Shown in pieces: positions 1-10,933 of a stretch of DNA of 64,000 nt. The translations under genes were made by a program, and so were the position numbers. The notes beneath the pieces were generated by a model, which saw only the letters and a program-made list of their open reading frames with translations, searched no databases and was not told where the DNA came from. This stretch comes from Silvania hatchlandensis. GTDB taxonomy: Bacteria > Pseudomonadota > Gammaproteobacteria > Enterobacterales > Enterobacteriaceae. Positions within the stretch are counted from its first letter, which is position 1. Each line of letters starts with the position of its first letter. The stretch lies in NCBI RefSeq assembly GCF_025564065.1, contig NZ_JAMGZK010000043.1:1-64000 (forward strand). Direction: 5' to 3'.

Positions 1-97
1 GTTTAATTATATCGAGTGTGATTACAATCGCTGGAGACGTCACAGCGCCTGTGGCGGACTCAGCCCGGAACAGTTTGAAAACCAGAACCTCGCTTAG
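1..97 (+). CDS. IS3-family transposase OrfB, C-terminal fragment
   Basis: Reading from base 2 gives about 31 residues, containing [13 protein letters not shown] and ending [14 protein letters not shown] before TAG. This is the typical C-terminal tail of the DDE transposase (OrfB product) of IS3-group elements, after the last catalytic Glu. The start and catalytic core lie before the window. The gene belongs to the element that interrupts fhuE, and its stop codon sits just inside the right inverted repeat, as is usual for the family. Confidence 0.85.
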   Translation, partial: FNYIECDYNRWRRHSACGGLSPEQFENQNLA

Positions 98-127
98 GGC
101 CGTGTCCACATTACGTGGGTAGGATCA
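1..127 (+). mobile_element. IS3-family insertion sequence, right end only
   Basis: Seen: the window opens inside a transposase frame that stops at 95–97. About 30 bp later a terminal sequence ends in GGATCA at 127; its reverse complement begins TGATCCTACCC, the kind of end carried by IS3-group elements. From 128 the sequence is fhuE coding sequence in frame. The left end lies outside the window, so the flanking target duplication cannot be checked. The exact IS name is not assigned. Confidence 0.85.
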
Positions 128-2162
128 TTCTGCCTCTGATGACAGCCAGGACTACAGCGTCAAAACCACGACCGTGGGCACCAAAATGCAAATGGTCCAG
201 CGTGATATTCCGCAGTCGGTGACCATCGTCAGCCAACAACGCATGGAAGACCAGCAGCTGCAGACCCTGGGCGACGTGATGGACAACACAATGGGGATCA
301 GCAAAGTCAGTACTGACTCCGACCGCAGCAACTTTTACTCCCGCGGTTTTGCCATTGATAACTATATGCTCGATGGCATTCCCACCTATTTCGAATCGCG
401 CTGGAACCTGGGTGATTCTCAGTCAGACACGGCGCTGTATGAGCGCGTTGAAATCGTACGTGGCGCAAACGGTCTGATGACCGGAACAGGCAACCCGTCT
501 GCGGCGATCAACATGGTGCGTAAGCATGCCACCAGCCGCGAATTTAAAGGTAATTTGTCTGCAGAATACGGTAGCTGGAACAAACAGCGCTACGTGATGG
601 ACATGCAAAGTCCGCTGACGGAAGACGGCAATCTTCGCGGCCGCATCGTGGCGGGATATCAGGACAGCGACTCCTGGCTCGACCACAATAACCAGAAACG
701 CACCTTCTTCTCCGGTATCCTGGACGCCGATCTGGGCACCAGCACTTCGTTATCCGCCGGCTACGAATATCAGCGTAACGACACCAACAACCAGACCTGG
801 GGTGGCCTGCCGCGCTGGAACACCGATGGCAGCGTCCTGCATTACGATCGTGCCCACAGCACGTCGCCTGACTGGGCGTACAACGACAAAGAGTTCAACA
901 AAGTCTTCTTTACCCTGAAACAGCGCTTTGCTGACGACTGGCAGGCGACGCTGAATGCGACCCATACCGAAGCCAAATTCGACAGTAAGGCGATGTATAT
1001 TGATGCCTTTGTCGATAAGAGCACTGGCAACCTCGTCGGCCCGTACGCGAGTTACGGTCCAGGTTATGATTACGTTGGCGGTACCGGCTGGAACAGCGGT
1101 ATTCGTAAAGTGGATGCGGTGGACCTGTTTGCAGACGGTGGCTATGAGCTGTTAGGCCGTCAGCATACCGTAATGATTGGCGGCAGCTTCAGCCGTCAGA
1201 CAAACCGCTATACCAACTCCTGGGCGAACGTCTACCCGGATGAGCTGGGCAATTTCTACGACTATAACGGCCATTTCCCGGAAACCAACTGGGGATCGCA
1301 GTCGCTGGCACAGGACGACACCACCGACATGAAGTCGGTCTATGCGGCAACCCGTATTTCGCTGGCCGACCCGCTGCACCTGATTCTGGGCGCGCGTTAC
1401 ACCAACTGGCGCGTCGACACCCTGACCTACGGCATGGAGCAGAACCACACCACGCCTTACGCGGGTCTGGTCTTCGACATCAATGACAACTGGTCGACCT
1501 ACGCCAGCTATACCTCTATCTTCCAGCCGCAGAACTACCGCGACAGCTCGGGTAAATACCTTTCCCCGATCACCGGTAATAACTACGAAGCCGGCCTGAA
1601 ATCCGACTGGATGAACAGCCGTCTGACCACCACGCTGTCCGTGTTCCGCATTGAGCAGGATAACCTGGGCCAAAGCACCGGCCAGATGATTCAGGGCTCC
1701 ACGGATACGGCATACAAAAGCGTAGACGGCACCGTGAGCAAAGGCGTTGAGTTCGAAATCAACGGCGCGCTGACGGATAACTGGCAGATGACCTTCGGTG
1801 CAACACGTTACGTCGCGGAAGATAACGAAGGCAAAGCGGTTAACCCGAACCTGCCGCGTACCACCGTGAAACTGTTTACCAGCTATCGTCTGCCGGTTAT
1901 GCCTGAGCTGACCGTTGGCGGTGGCGTTAACTGGCAAAACGGTGTGTACACTTACCAGGATACCCCGTACGGCACCTGGCGTGCATCGCAAGGCAGCTAC
2001 GCGCTGGTGGACCTCTTCACGCGTTATCAGGTCACCAAAAACTTCTCCCTGCAGGGTAATCTGAACAACCTCTTCGATAAGACTTACGACACCAACGTCG
2101 AGGGTGAGATTGTTTATGGCGAACCGCGTAACGTGAGCGTAACCGCCAGCTATCAGTTCTAA
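128..2162 (+). pseudogene. fhuE: fhuE, TonB-dependent receptor for coprogen/rhodotorulate, 5' end cut off by IS
   Basis: FhuE is an outer-membrane receptor that imports ferric coprogen and rhodotorulic acid using TonB. The frame runs from the IS junction (SASDDSQDYSV...) to TAA at 2160–2162 and covers most of the plug and the whole beta-barrel, ending in ...SYQF with the C-terminal Phe typical of barrel proteins. About 675 residues remain, against about 729 in E. coli. Missing are the start codon, the signal peptide and the TonB box. An in-frame TAG at 120–122 blocks read-through from the element. A GTG at 174 could start a leaderless product, but it would not be exported. The Fur-controlled promoter must lie beyond the IS. 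Very probably a null allele. Confidence 0.88.
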
Positions 2163-2180
2163 TCATTAACCCACTGTTTA

Positions 2181-2205
2181 AGGGAGCCAAATGGCTCCCT
2201 TTTTT
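2181..2205 (+). terminator. fhuE rho-independent terminator
   Basis: Perfect 8-bp stem AGGGAGCC / GGCTCCCT around an AAAT loop, followed by a T run. It begins 19 bp after the fhuE stop. Confidence 0.85.
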
Positions 2206-2211
2206 ACGTGT

Positions 2212-2249
2212 GGTGGCTATGCTCTGGCTCAGGTAAGCGCAGCGCCACC
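2212..2249. repeat. REP-like palindromic element
   Basis: GGTGGC at 2212 pairs with GCCACC at 2244–2249. The arms contain GCTATGCTCTGGC and AAGCGCAGCGCC, which resemble the better-preserved copies near 15400 and 35760. It lies between the convergent fhuE and ptsG genes, the usual place for such elements. Confidence 0.5.
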
Positions 2250-2272
2250 GGGCGTTTCATAAACCGCAGACA

Positions 2273-2299
2273 TAAAAAAGGCAGCCATTCGGCTGCCTT
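2273..2299 (-). terminator. ptsG rho-independent terminator
   Basis: On the minus strand GGCAGCC and GGCTGCC pair around GAAT and run into TTTTTTAT. It lies 20 bp past the ptsG stop. Confidence 0.85.
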
Positions 2300-2318
2300 A
2301 GTCTCCCCAGGTCACAAC

Positions 2319-3752
2319 TTAGTTGTTGCGGATGTATTCATCCATTTCGGTTTTCAGGTTATCGGATTTAGTACCGAAAATTGCCTGAACACCCGAACCT
2401 GCAACAACAACGCCCGCTGCGCCTAATTTTTTCAGGCCAGGTTGGTCAACTTTAGCCACATCGGCAACGCTCACACGCAGACGAGTGATACACGCGTCCA
2501 GGTTAGTGATGTTGTCACGGCCGCCGAAAGCTGCAATCAGCGCTGGCGCCATTTCGCTGGTAGACGTTGATTTCACGTCGTCAGACGCATCTTCACGGCC
2601 TGGTGTTTTCAGGTCCAGTGCTTTGATCAGCACGCGGAAGATGGTGTAGTACAGCACCGCGTAGCACGCACCCACGATTGGGAACAGCCACAGTTTGCTG
2701 CTGTTACCAGACAGTACGATGAAGTCGATCAGACCGTGCGAGAAGGATGTACCGTCACGCATACCCAGCAGAATACAGATTGGGAATGCCAGTCCTGCCA
2801 GTACCGCGTGGATGATGTACAGGATCGGCGCAACGAACATGAAGGAGAACTCGATCGGCTCGGTGATACCGGTCAGGAACGAGGTCAGCGCTGCGGAGAT
2901 CATGATGCCGCCCACTTTTGCACGGTTCTCTGGTTTAGCAGAGTGCCAGATTGCAATCGCAGCAGCCGGCAGACCGTACATTTTGAACAGGAAGCCACCA
3001 GACAGTTTGCCTGCAGTTGGGTCGCCAGCCATGTAACGAGGGATGTCGCCATGGAAGACCTGACCTGCTGCGTTGGTGTATTCGCCGATCTGCATCTGGA
3101 AAGGAACGTTCCAGATGTGGTGCAGACCAAACGGTACCAGGCACCGCTCAATGAAGCCGTAGATACCGAACGCCACAACCGGGTTCTGGTAAGCAGCCCA
3201 CTGGGAGAAGGTCTGGATTGCGGAACCAATCGGAGGCCAGATGAAGGAGAGGATCACGCCAGTGAAAATCGCCGCCAGACCAGAAATGATTGGAACAAAA
3301 CGCTTACCAGCAAAGAAGCCCAGATACTCAGGCAGCTTGATGCGATAGAAGCGGTTAAACATATAGGCCGCAATCGCACCCGAGATAATCCCGCCCAGAA
3401 CACCGGTATCAGCCAGGTGTTTTGACGCGATCTCTTCAGGTGGCAAGTGCAGTACCAGAGGTGCAACCACAGCCATGGTCTTAACCATGATGCCGTATGC
3501 AACTACAGCGGCCAGTGCAGATACGCCGTCGTTATTGGTGAAGCCAAGCGCAACGCCGATGGCGAAGATCAGTGGCATGTTAGCAAAAACAGAACCGCCT
3601 GCTTCGGCCATCACATGAGAAACTACGGCTGGCAGCCAGCTGAAGTTTGCAGAACCGACGCCCAGCAGGATACCTGCGATAGGCAGTACGGATACTGGCA
3701 GCATCAGCGATTTACCGACCTTCTGCAGGTTAGCAAATGCATTCTTAAACAT
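2319..3752 (-). CDS. ptsG: PTS glucose-specific EIICB component
   Basis: Inner-membrane glucose permease that phosphorylates glucose during uptake, taking phosphate from EIIA-Glc. The protein is 477 residues, the same length as E. coli PtsG. An EIIC membrane domain fills about residues 1–390 (motifs such as [10 protein letters not shown]), then a linker, then the EIIB domain with the phosphorylated Cys421 in [11 protein letters not shown]; the codon at 2490–2492 is TGT. It is a single gene with its own terminator. The upstream region keeps an Mlc-like operator and the leader paired by the small RNA SgrS. Confidence 0.97.
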   Translation of the reverse strand: MFKNAFANLQKVGKSLMLPVSVLPIAGILLGVGSANFSWLPAVVSHVMAEAGGSVFANMPLIFAIGVALGFTNNDGVSALAAVVAYGIMVKTMAVVAPLVLHLPPEEIASKHLADTGVLGGIISGAIAAYMFNRFYRIKLPEYLGFFAGKRFVPIISGLAAIFTGVILSFIWPPIGSAIQTFSQWAAYQNPVVAFGIYGFIERCLVPFGLHHIWNVPFQMQIGEYTNAAGQVFHGDIPRYMAGDPTAGKLSGGFLFKMYGLPAAAIAIWHSAKPENRAKVGGIMISAALTSFLTGITEPIEFSFMFVAPILYIIHAVLAGLAFPICILLGMRDGTSFSHGLIDFIVLSGNSSKLWLFPIVGACYAVLYYTIFRVLIKALDLKTPGREDASDDVKSTSTSEMAPALIAAFGGRDNITNLDACITRLRVSVADVAKVDQPGLKKLGAAGVVVAGSGVQAIFGTKSDNLKTEMDEYIRNN

Positions 3753-3782
3753 AATTGAGAGTGCTCCTGAGTATTTGTGCTT
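3753..3782 (-). promoter_or_regulatory. ptsG ribosome-binding region and SgrS small-RNA target
   Basis: On the minus strand the bases before the ATG read ACTCAGGAGCACTCTCAATT, as in E. coli. There this stretch is paired by the sRNA SgrS with Hfq under glucose-phosphate stress, which blocks translation and triggers RNase E decay. The match is seen; SgrS control in this organism is inferred. Confidence 0.7.
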
Positions 3783-3847
3783 TTTTTACGTTTTCACGCA
3801 TTGGCCCGGGGGGAGAACCGTGCCGTGGACAGGACATCTAAGCGCCC

Positions 3848-3874
3848 TTTATTTATTACACAGAGTAAAATAAA
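3848..3874 (-). promoter_or_regulatory. Mlc-like operator at the ptsG promoter
   Basis: The minus strand carries TTATTTTACTCTGTGTAATA followed by AATAAA, matching the E. coli ptsG Mlc operator that overlaps the P1 promoter. Mlc represses ptsG until it is sequestered by unphosphorylated PtsG. CRP sites are expected upstream (3890–3960), but I could not place one with certainty. Confidence 0.65.
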
Positions 3875-3975
3875 TCCGCGTATCTTTGTTTGACGGCTAT
3901 CACGTTTCAGCTTAAGGCCTCTGAAAAACTTTCAGAATTTTACAAAAGCTGTTACTAAATGTCTCCAGAAAAGCC

Positions 3976-4001
3976 TTCACCGCCCCAAAAAGGGCGGTGA
4001 A
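3976..4001 (-). terminator. Strong hairpin downstream of ycfH, probable operon terminator
   Basis: A perfect 10-bp stem, TTCACCGCCC / GGGCGGTGAA, with a 6-base loop lies 49 bp past the ycfH stop. On the minus strand it is followed by GGCTTTTCTGG, a modest T run. A weaker AGCCT/AGGCT hairpin with T-rich loop lies at 4030–4046. Together they probably end the long fab–holB–ycfH transcript. Confidence 0.55.
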
Positions 4002-4049
4002 CTGTACTCGCTTTGATTATTAATTACGAGCCTTAAAAAAACAGGCTAA

Positions 4050-4844
4050 TCAGGCAGATTGCAGGCGGGAGGGGTTGATGTGAAACAAGCTGGCAAAGTT
4101 ATCAGTGGTAATGCGTGCCAGTTCTTCAACCTCGACGCCTTTCAAAACGGCCATATACTCGGCCACATCCCGTACCATCGCGGGTTGATTTTCTTTACCG
4201 CGATGCGGTACCGGAGCCAGATACGGGGAATCTGTTTCCACCAGCAGGCGATCGAGCGGTACGTAGCGCGCAGCCTCACGTAGCTGCTCCGCATTACGGA
4301 ACGTCACGATCCCGGAAAACGAGATATAAAAACCCATATCCAGCAGCTTGCCCGCTGTTTCTCTGTCTTCTGTGAAACAGTGTAGTACGCCACCACAATC
4401 CGTCACCTTTTCTTCTTTCAGGATCTGAAGCGTATCGGCGCGCGCATCGCGGGTATGGACGATCACTGGCTTGTTCAGCTCCCGGCCTATGCGGATATGA
4501 TCGCGAAACGACTCCTGCTGGCGGGGTTTTGTTTCCGGCGTATAAAAATAATCCAGCCCGGTCTCCCCCATAGCGACGACGCCCTCTTCCGCCGCCATGC
4601 GGCGTAAATCCTCAACGTCGTAAGCTTCGTCCTGGTTCAGGGGATGGACGCCGCAGGAAAACACCACGTTGTCGCGTACGCCCACCAGTTCGCGCAGGGT
4701 GCGGTAGCCAGGTAAGGTCGTGGCCACGGCCAGACAAAATTTCACGTCGCGGGCGGCGGCTTTCGCCAGCACGTCATCGACGTTTTTATGCAGGGATTGA
4801 TAATCCAGGCCATCAAGATGGCAGTGTGAGTCGACTAAAAACAT
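4050..4844 (-). CDS. ycfH: TatD-family metal-dependent hydrolase YcfH
   Basis: 264 residues from the ATG at 4842–4844, the start conserved in E. coli (MFLVDSHCHLDG); a longer frame to 4904 would overlap holB. TatD-family features are visible: the HCH metal motif near residues 7–9, MGETGLDYFY with a metal-binding Glu near 93, PVIVHTRDA, VLHCF, and the final ETDSPYLAP. Family members are metal-dependent DNases; the exact substrate of YcfH is not established. It starts 10 bp after holB and is the last gene of the cluster. Confidence 0.95.
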   Translation of the reverse strand: MFLVDSHCHLDGLDYQSLHKNVDDVLAKAAARDVKFCLAVATTLPGYRTLRELVGVRDNVVFSCGVHPLNQDEAYDVEDLRRMAAEEGVVAMGETGLDYFYTPETKPRQQESFRDHIRIGRELNKPVIVHTRDARADTLQILKEEKVTDCGGVLHCFTEDRETAGKLLDMGFYISFSGIVTFRNAEQLREAARYVPLDRLLVETDSPYLAPVPHRGKENQPAMVRDVAEYMAVLKGVEVEELARITTDNFASLFHINPSRLQSA

Positions 4845-4854
4845 AATGTCTCTC

Positions 4855-5859
4855 TCAGAGGTGAGAAATGGGCAATGTGGTGCCCGGTTGCAGGTAATGC
4901 TCAAAAGTGAGTAACAGGTCAGTCAGAACCAGCTCCCGGTTCAGCCCCGTTACGCTAAGAAGGTGTTCCCGACACTGGCACACGTCACTAAGCATAGCGC
5001 GCAGCGCCACGCCCGGCAGGCGTTGCGCGAGGTTGCTGACGAGCGGCCAGGCATCGGCATTGCTGAGCAGGGTCGCGCCCTGCTGAATTTTGAGTGCGTC
5101 AAGCAGCAAGGCCGCGAGCCAGTGCAGCCGTTCGCTCGCCTGATCATGGTTTAACACTGACAGCAAACTCAGCCAGTCGCCGCTATCAGGCACTGCACCG
5201 AGCGTCTGACAAAGCAGCTCCCGCTGCGCCCAGACCTTCTGCTGCAATAAGTCCAGCGCCGCGGCAGGCGCGCCGCCGCACAGACGCAGCGCGCTCAGCG
5301 CTGCCTCTTGTGACACCGTCACTTCTCGTGCAAGCCAGCTGATTGCCCAGGCTTCCGGCGGTACGCTGAGATGATGCAGACGACAGCGGCTACGCAACGT
5401 TGCCAGCAGTCGGCCCGGTTCACGGCAGGCCAGCAGGAACCAGGTATTCTCTGGTGGCTCTTCCAGCGTTTTGAGCAACGCGTTGGCCGCCGCTTCGGTG
5501 AGCTGGGCGGCATCTTTCAACCAGACGACTTTTGCTCCGCCAAGACGCGCGCGTTCGTACAATTTTTCGTTAACTGCACGCACTGCATCGATGCCGAGGG
5601 AGGTTTTTCCCTTCTCCGGCTCCAGCGTGTAATAGTCCGGGTGCGTCTGGGCCTGCATCAGCTGACAGCTCCGGCACTGGCCGCAGCTTTTATGTCCCTG
5701 TGGGTGCTGGCACATCATGTAGCGGCTGATGGCGTAGATCAGCGCATCATCGCCCATACCCGACAGCGACTGAATCAGTAACGCATGATGCCCCCGTCCA
5801 GACTGATAGCTGTTGACCAGCTGCTCAAGGTGCGGGCGCAGCCATGGATACCATTTCAT
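4855..5859 (-). CDS. holB: DNA polymerase III subunit delta'
   Basis: 334 residues, same length as E. coli HolB. Delta' is part of the clamp loader that opens the beta clamp. Visible are the four-cysteine zinc module near residues 50–65 ([16 protein letters not shown]), the AAA+ core without a working Walker A, and the SRC-type motif LLATLRSRC near 155. The start overlaps the end of tmk by 4 bp, consistent with translational coupling, and ycfH follows after 10 bp. Confidence 0.96.
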   Translation of the reverse strand: MKWYPWLRPHLEQLVNSYQSGRGHHALLIQSLSGMGDDALIYAISRYMMCQHPQGHKSCGQCRSCQLMQAQTHPDYYTLEPEKGKTSLGIDAVRAVNEKLYERARLGGAKVVWLKDAAQLTEAAANALLKTLEEPPENTWFLLACREPGRLLATLRSRCRLHHLSVPPEAWAISWLAREVTVSQEAALSALRLCGGAPAAALDLLQQKVWAQRELLCQTLGAVPDSGDWLSLLSVLNHDQASERLHWLAALLLDALKIQQGATLLSNADAWPLVSNLAQRLPGVALRAMLSDVCQCREHLLSVTGLNRELVLTDLLLTFEHYLQPGTTLPISHL

Positions 5860-6497
5860 GCCTGTTGTTCCTGCAGCCAGTCGGTGATCGTGTTACGAAT
5901 GTCATTCAATACATCGTCCAGCGGCTGTGTGGCATCAATGGTGCGGATGCTGCTGTCCTGCGCGGCAAGTTCACGGTAACGGGCACGCGTACGATTGAAA
6001 AAGTCCAGCGACTCCTGCTCAATGCGATCCAGTTCACCGCGCGCGCGGGCACGCTTCAGGCCCACTTCTGGCGTGACGTCGAGGTACAGCGTCAGGTTCG
6101 GACGAAAATCTCCCAGCACTGCATCGCGAAGCGTCGCGAGCATCTGCTGGTCAATACCACGACCGCCGCCCTGATAGGCTTGGGTGGAGAGGTCATGGCG
6201 ATCGCCAATCACCCAGCAGCCGCGTGCAAGCGCGGGCTTAATCACCGTATCAACCAGCTGCACGCGCGCGGCGTAGAACATCATGACTTCTGCTTTGTCA
6301 GTAATCACCTCATCGCCGACCGATTTTATGTCCAGCACCAGGCTGCGCAGTTTTTCTGCCAGCTGCGTGCCGCCCGGTTCGCGGGTGAAGATCATCTCTT
6401 CGATGCCTTGCTGTTTAAGCGTCTCAACCACCGTATTCCGTGCGGTTGTTTTTCCGGCGCCTTCCAGCCCCTCAATGACGATGTAATTACTGCGCAT
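5856..6497 (-). CDS. tmk: Thymidylate kinase
   Basis: 213 residues. Converts dTMP to dTDP with ATP, the last specific step to dTTP. The P-loop [11 protein letters not shown] lies at residues 8–18, the DRY-like substrate motif is GDRHDLST, and the LID region GGGRGID follows. It overlaps holB by 4 bp and mltG by 11 bp inside the minus-strand operon. Confidence 0.97.
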   Translation of the reverse strand: MRSNYIVIEGLEGAGKTTARNTVVETLKQQGIEEMIFTREPGGTQLAEKLRSLVLDIKSVGDEVITDKAEVMMFYAARVQLVDTVIKPALARGCWVIGDRHDLSTQAYQGGGRGIDQQMLATLRDAVLGDFRPNLTLYLDVTPEVGLKRARARGELDRIEQESLDFFNRTRARYRELAAQDSSIRTIDATQPLDDVLNDIRNTITDWLQEQQA

Positions 6498-7509
6498 TTT
6501 TTTCCTTAAGTGCCTTCAGATAGTCCTGGACCGAACGATTATGACCGGCAAGATTGGTGTTAAATGTGTGTCCACCCTTTCCGTCGGCGACGAAATAGAG
6601 ATACGGCGTTTTCGCCGGATGTGCGGCAGCCGTCAGTGACGCCTGACCCGGCGTGGCGATCGGTCCCGGCGGTAATCCGCTAATGACGTAGGTATTATAA
6701 GCCGTTGGGGTTTCCAGGTCTGCACGCGAAATCTTGCCTTTGTAGTTCTCCCCCATTCCGTAAATAACGGTCGGGTCGGTCTGCAGGCGCATGCCAATAC
6801 GCAGACGATTAATAAAGACCGAAGCAACCTGATCGCGCTCGTGGGCAACCGCAGTCTCTTTCTCGACGATGGAGGCCATGGTCACAAACTGGTTTTGATC
6901 CTGATACGGCAGACCGTCCATCCGCCCTTCCCAGGTTTTATCGACTGCCTCGACCATTTTCTTGTGCGCACGCTGAAGCAGGGCCACATCCGTGGTGCCA
7001 GCGGTATACATCCAGGTATCGGGCCAGAACCAGCCCTCTACCCACTCGGGATGGTCAAACTTTAGCACCCTGGCCACGGTCTCATAGCTGTCGTCCGGCA
7101 GGGTGTGCTTGATATAGGGGGCATTACGCAGCTGCTGCAGGTAATCGCTCAGCCGCATCCCTTCTACCAGACGAAGCGGGAACTGGGCTTCTTTACCGCT
7201 TTCGAGTAACTGCAGCATCTCGGTGACGGTCATTCCCGGGGTCAGGCGGTACGTTCCCGCTTTGAAATGCGACAGCTCCGGCTGCACGCGCAGCAACCAC
7301 TGGAAGACGCGCGGACGGTTAATGATCTTATCAGCATACAGCTGATCGCCCAGCGCGAGGCGCCCGGTGCCCGCTTTCAGGGTGAAGATGGTCTCTTCAG
7401 CGATAAGAATTGGGCTGCCCGCCAACTGGCGAACCTTCCACATCCCCACGCCAGCGGCGATGCCCAGCACGACAATGACGAGGAGAATAAAACGTAGCAT
7501 TTTCTTCAT
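6487..7509 (-). CDS. mltG: Endolytic murein transglycosylase MltG (YceG)
   Basis: 340 residues, as in E. coli. MltG cleaves nascent glycan strands near the inner membrane and is thought to end glycan polymerisation. One N-terminal membrane helix (about residues 5–25) anchors a periplasmic YceG/MltG domain. The catalytic glutamate is in ASIVEKETA near residue 218, and conserved QTDPTVIYG and ISGLPPGPI follow. It sits 2 bp after pabC and overlaps tmk. Confidence 0.95.
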   Translation of the reverse strand: MKKMLRFILLVIVVLGIAAGVGMWKVRQLAGSPILIAEETIFTLKAGTGRLALGDQLYADKIINRPRVFQWLLRVQPELSHFKAGTYRLTPGMTVTEMLQLLESGKEAQFPLRLVEGMRLSDYLQQLRNAPYIKHTLPDDSYETVARVLKFDHPEWVEGWFWPDTWMYTAGTTDVALLQRAHKKMVEAVDKTWEGRMDGLPYQDQNQFVTMASIVEKETAVAHERDQVASVFINRLRIGMRLQTDPTVIYGMGENYKGKISRADLETPTAYNTYVISGLPPGPIATPGQASLTAAAHPAKTPYLYFVADGKGGHTFNTNLAGHNRSVQDYLKALKEKNAQ

Positions 7510-7511
7510 GA

Positions 7512-8321
7512 CTATCTGGTTTGCTCACACAGAGGGGCTAAAAATGAGTACAACTCACGCGATGACAAGCGTTGAGAACCATACTGGCGGACTGGGATCA
7601 CCGGCATCAGGGCATTACAGACGACTATTTCGTCAACGCTGCTCAGCGCGGCCTCACGCTCGTACACTTCGACAACGCGGGATCCCGCGAGTGCCAGCTG
7701 TTGCAGACAAAACTGTCGCATCAGGCCGTTCACCCCTGCCTGATCCAGCCGGGGGGTAAATACATCACGGCCCCGTCGCCAGAATAAATTTGCCGCACAG
7801 CATTCCGTAATGAACCCGTCGCTGTCAAGAACCAGCGCTTCATCGGCGGTTGTCTGTTCAAGATGGGTACGGATCAGCACCTGCTCAAGGCGATTAAGAT
7901 GTTTAATTCCGGCAAGCTGCGGGTTACGTCCCAGACGGACCGGACTTAACGCCAGGGTAATCCCCTCGACGCGCCAGCGATCGTAATGGACAGGATAAGC
8001 GGAAACGGAAAGGATTCGCACGGGATGCTGGCAGTTGGCCGCGCTGTAACCTCTGCCGCCGCTGCCACGGCTAATAATGACTTTGAGCACGCCGCGCTCA
8101 ACACCCTGCGCCAGCTCAATCATTTCGCCAGTCAGTTCCTGCCACGCGGTATAAGCGATGAACAGTTTTTCGCAGGCCACCTGCAGGCGTTGCAGGTGAG
8201 CATCAAGCATACAGACTCTGCCCTCTACAATGCGCGCCGTGGTAAAACAGCCGTCGCCAAACTGGATAGCCCTGTCACTCGCCGGAAGAACTGCCTGCTT
8301 CATGCCATTTATCAAGAACAT
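7512..8321 (-). CDS. pabC: Aminodeoxychorismate lyase
   Basis: 269 residues, class IV PLP-dependent fold. It turns 4-amino-4-deoxychorismate into p-aminobenzoate and pyruvate for folate synthesis. The PLP lysine is in [13 protein letters not shown], and the C-terminal [14 protein letters not shown] is typical. It is separated from fabF by 142 bp that hold two hairpins, and followed by mltG after 2 bp. Confidence 0.95.
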   Translation of the reverse strand: MFLINGMKQAVLPASDRAIQFGDGCFTTARIVEGRVCMLDAHLQRLQVACEKLFIAYTAWQELTGEMIELAQGVERGVLKVIISRGSGGRGYSAANCQHPVRILSVSAYPVHYDRWRVEGITLALSPVRLGRNPQLAGIKHLNRLEQVLIRTHLEQTTADEALVLDSDGFITECCAANLFWRRGRDVFTPRLDQAGVNGLMRQFCLQQLALAGSRVVEVYEREAALSSVDEIVVCNALMPVIPVRQYGSQRLSSRELYSFLAPLCEQTR

Positions 8322-8390
8322 GGTGGCTCCTTAAAGGTGGTCGGCTAGTTTGGCAGGATGAAATGCCTGGGACAAGGGAAGAAAACTGAA

Positions 8391-8456
8391 TAAAAAAGGC
8401 CCGACAAGCGGACCTTTTTTATCAATTTGTCGGGTAGCACAGTGGCTAACCCGACT
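8391..8456 (-). terminator. Tandem hairpins between fabF and pabC
   Basis: Past the fabF stop the minus strand has TCGGGTTAGC...GCTACCCGA (8427–8456), then GGTCCG/CGGGCC with a U-run TTTTTT at about 8391–8414. The second is a good intrinsic terminator, so pabC and the genes after it are probably expressed by partial read-through or from their own promoter. Confidence 0.7.
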
Positions 8457-8463
8457 GACAGCG

Positions 8464-9744
<1,281 letters not shown>

Positions 9745-9753
9745 CTACACAAG

Positions 9754-9783
9754 AAAAAACACAGGCGGTCGAATGACCGCCTG
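9754..9783 (-). terminator. Terminator/attenuator between acpP and fabF
   Basis: Perfect 9-bp stem CAGGCGGTC / GACCGCCTG with a 4-base loop. On the minus strand it is followed by TGTTTTTTC. It lies 11 bp past the acpP stop, so most acpP messages should end here. Confidence 0.8.
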
Positions 9784-9794
9784 GAGATGCTCAC

Positions 9795-10031
9795 TTACGC
9801 CTGGTGACCGTTGATGTAATCAATGGCAGCCTGAACGGTGGTGATTTTCTCAGCTTCTTCGTCCGGAATCTCAGTATCAAACTCTTCTTCCAGAGCCATT
9901 ACCAGCTCAACGGTGTCAAGAGAATCTGCGCCCAGGTCTTCAACGAAGGAAGCGGAGTTCACAACTTCTTCCTGCTTAACGCCCAGCTGTTCGCCAATAA
10001 TTTTCTTAACGCGTTCTTCGATAGTGCTCAT
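9795..10031 (-). CDS. acpP: Acyl carrier protein
   Basis: 78 residues including Met, highly acidic, four-helix ACP. The serine that receives 4'-phosphopantetheine is in [11 protein letters not shown] (Ser37, counting Met). It carries growing acyl chains for all the fab enzymes next to it. A 154-bp gap before it, after fabG, probably holds its own promoter, in line with the abundance of ACP. Confidence 0.98.
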   Translation of the reverse strand: MSTIEERVKKIIGEQLGVKQEEVVNSASFVEDLGADSLDTVELVMALEEEFDTEIPDEEAEKITTVQAAIDYINGHQA

Positions 10032-10185
10032 ACTCTTAAATTTCCTATCAAAACTCGCTTTCGCGATGGTTTTCGTAGTGTATAAAATGTTGAAAAATTT
10101 GCAACTAAATCCCGGCAGGTCGTACCACGATTTTGCGTTATTCTGAGGCCATTCACCCTAATAACGCAAATCTTTTTGATCGTGG

Positions 10186-10920
10186 TTAAACCATGTACAT
10201 TCCGCCGTTAACGTGGAGAGTCTCACCAGTGATGTAACTCGCTTCGTCAGAGGCTAAAAATGCTACCGCGCTGGCGATTTCTTTAGGATCGCCAAGACGA
10301 CCCGCAGGAACTGCCGCCAGCGTACCCGCACGCTGATCTTCAGTCAGCGCACGCGTCATGTCCGTTTCAATAAAGCCCGGAGCAACAACGTTTACCGTAA
10401 TACCGCGAGACGCAACTTCGCGCGCCAGCGACTTACTGAAACCGATCAGACCTGCTTTCGCCGCAGCGTAGTTAGCCTGACCAGCATTTCCCATGGTACC
10501 AACCACAGAACCGACAGTGATAATACGTCCATGACGCTTTTTCATCATAGCTCGCATTACCGCTTTTGACAGACGGAATACAGATGAAAGATTGGTTTCG
10601 ATAATATCGTTCCACTCATCATCTTTCATTCGCATCAGCAGGTTGTCGCGAGTAATCCCGGCATTATTGACCAGAATATCCACTTCGCCAAATTCTGCGC
10701 GAATGTTTCCCAGAACAGATTCGATAGATGCAGGATCGGTCACATTCAACATCAGACCTTTGCCGTTCGCACCCAGATAATCAGTGATCGCCTGCGCACC
10801 GCTTTCGCTGGTTGCAGTACCGATCACCGTCGCGCCGCGCGCGACGAGCGTTTCAGCAATGGCACGGCCAATACCACGGCTTGCGCCGGTGACCAGTGCG
10901 ATTTTTCCTTCAAAACTCAT
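10186..10920 (-). CDS. fabG: 3-oxoacyl-ACP reductase
   Basis: 244 residues from the ATG at 10918–10920 (MSFEGKIALVTG), the conserved start; a longer frame reaching 10971 would overlap fabD. Short-chain dehydrogenase using NADPH to reduce 3-oxoacyl-ACP. Seen: TGASRGIGRAIA cofactor motif near 12–20, NNAG, catalytic Ser138, and YAAAK (Tyr151/Lys155). It starts 13 bp after fabD. Confidence 0.97.
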   Translation of the reverse strand: MSFEGKIALVTGASRGIGRAIAETLVARGATVIGTATSESGAQAITDYLGANGKGLMLNVTDPASIESVLGNIRAEFGEVDILVNNAGITRDNLLMRMKDDEWNDIIETNLSSVFRLSKAVMRAMMKKRHGRIITVGSVVGTMGNAGQANYAAAKAGLIGFSKSLAREVASRGITVNVVAPGFIETDMTRALTEDQRAGTLAAVPAGRLGDPKEIASAVAFLASDEASYITGETLHVNGGMYMV

Positions 10921-10933
10921 GGTATTCCTCTTC

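Noticed and set aside
1152-1991. 279-codon open frame opposite fhuE
   Set aside because: Shadow frame with no start signal and no recognisable domain; fhuE on the other strand is clearly real.
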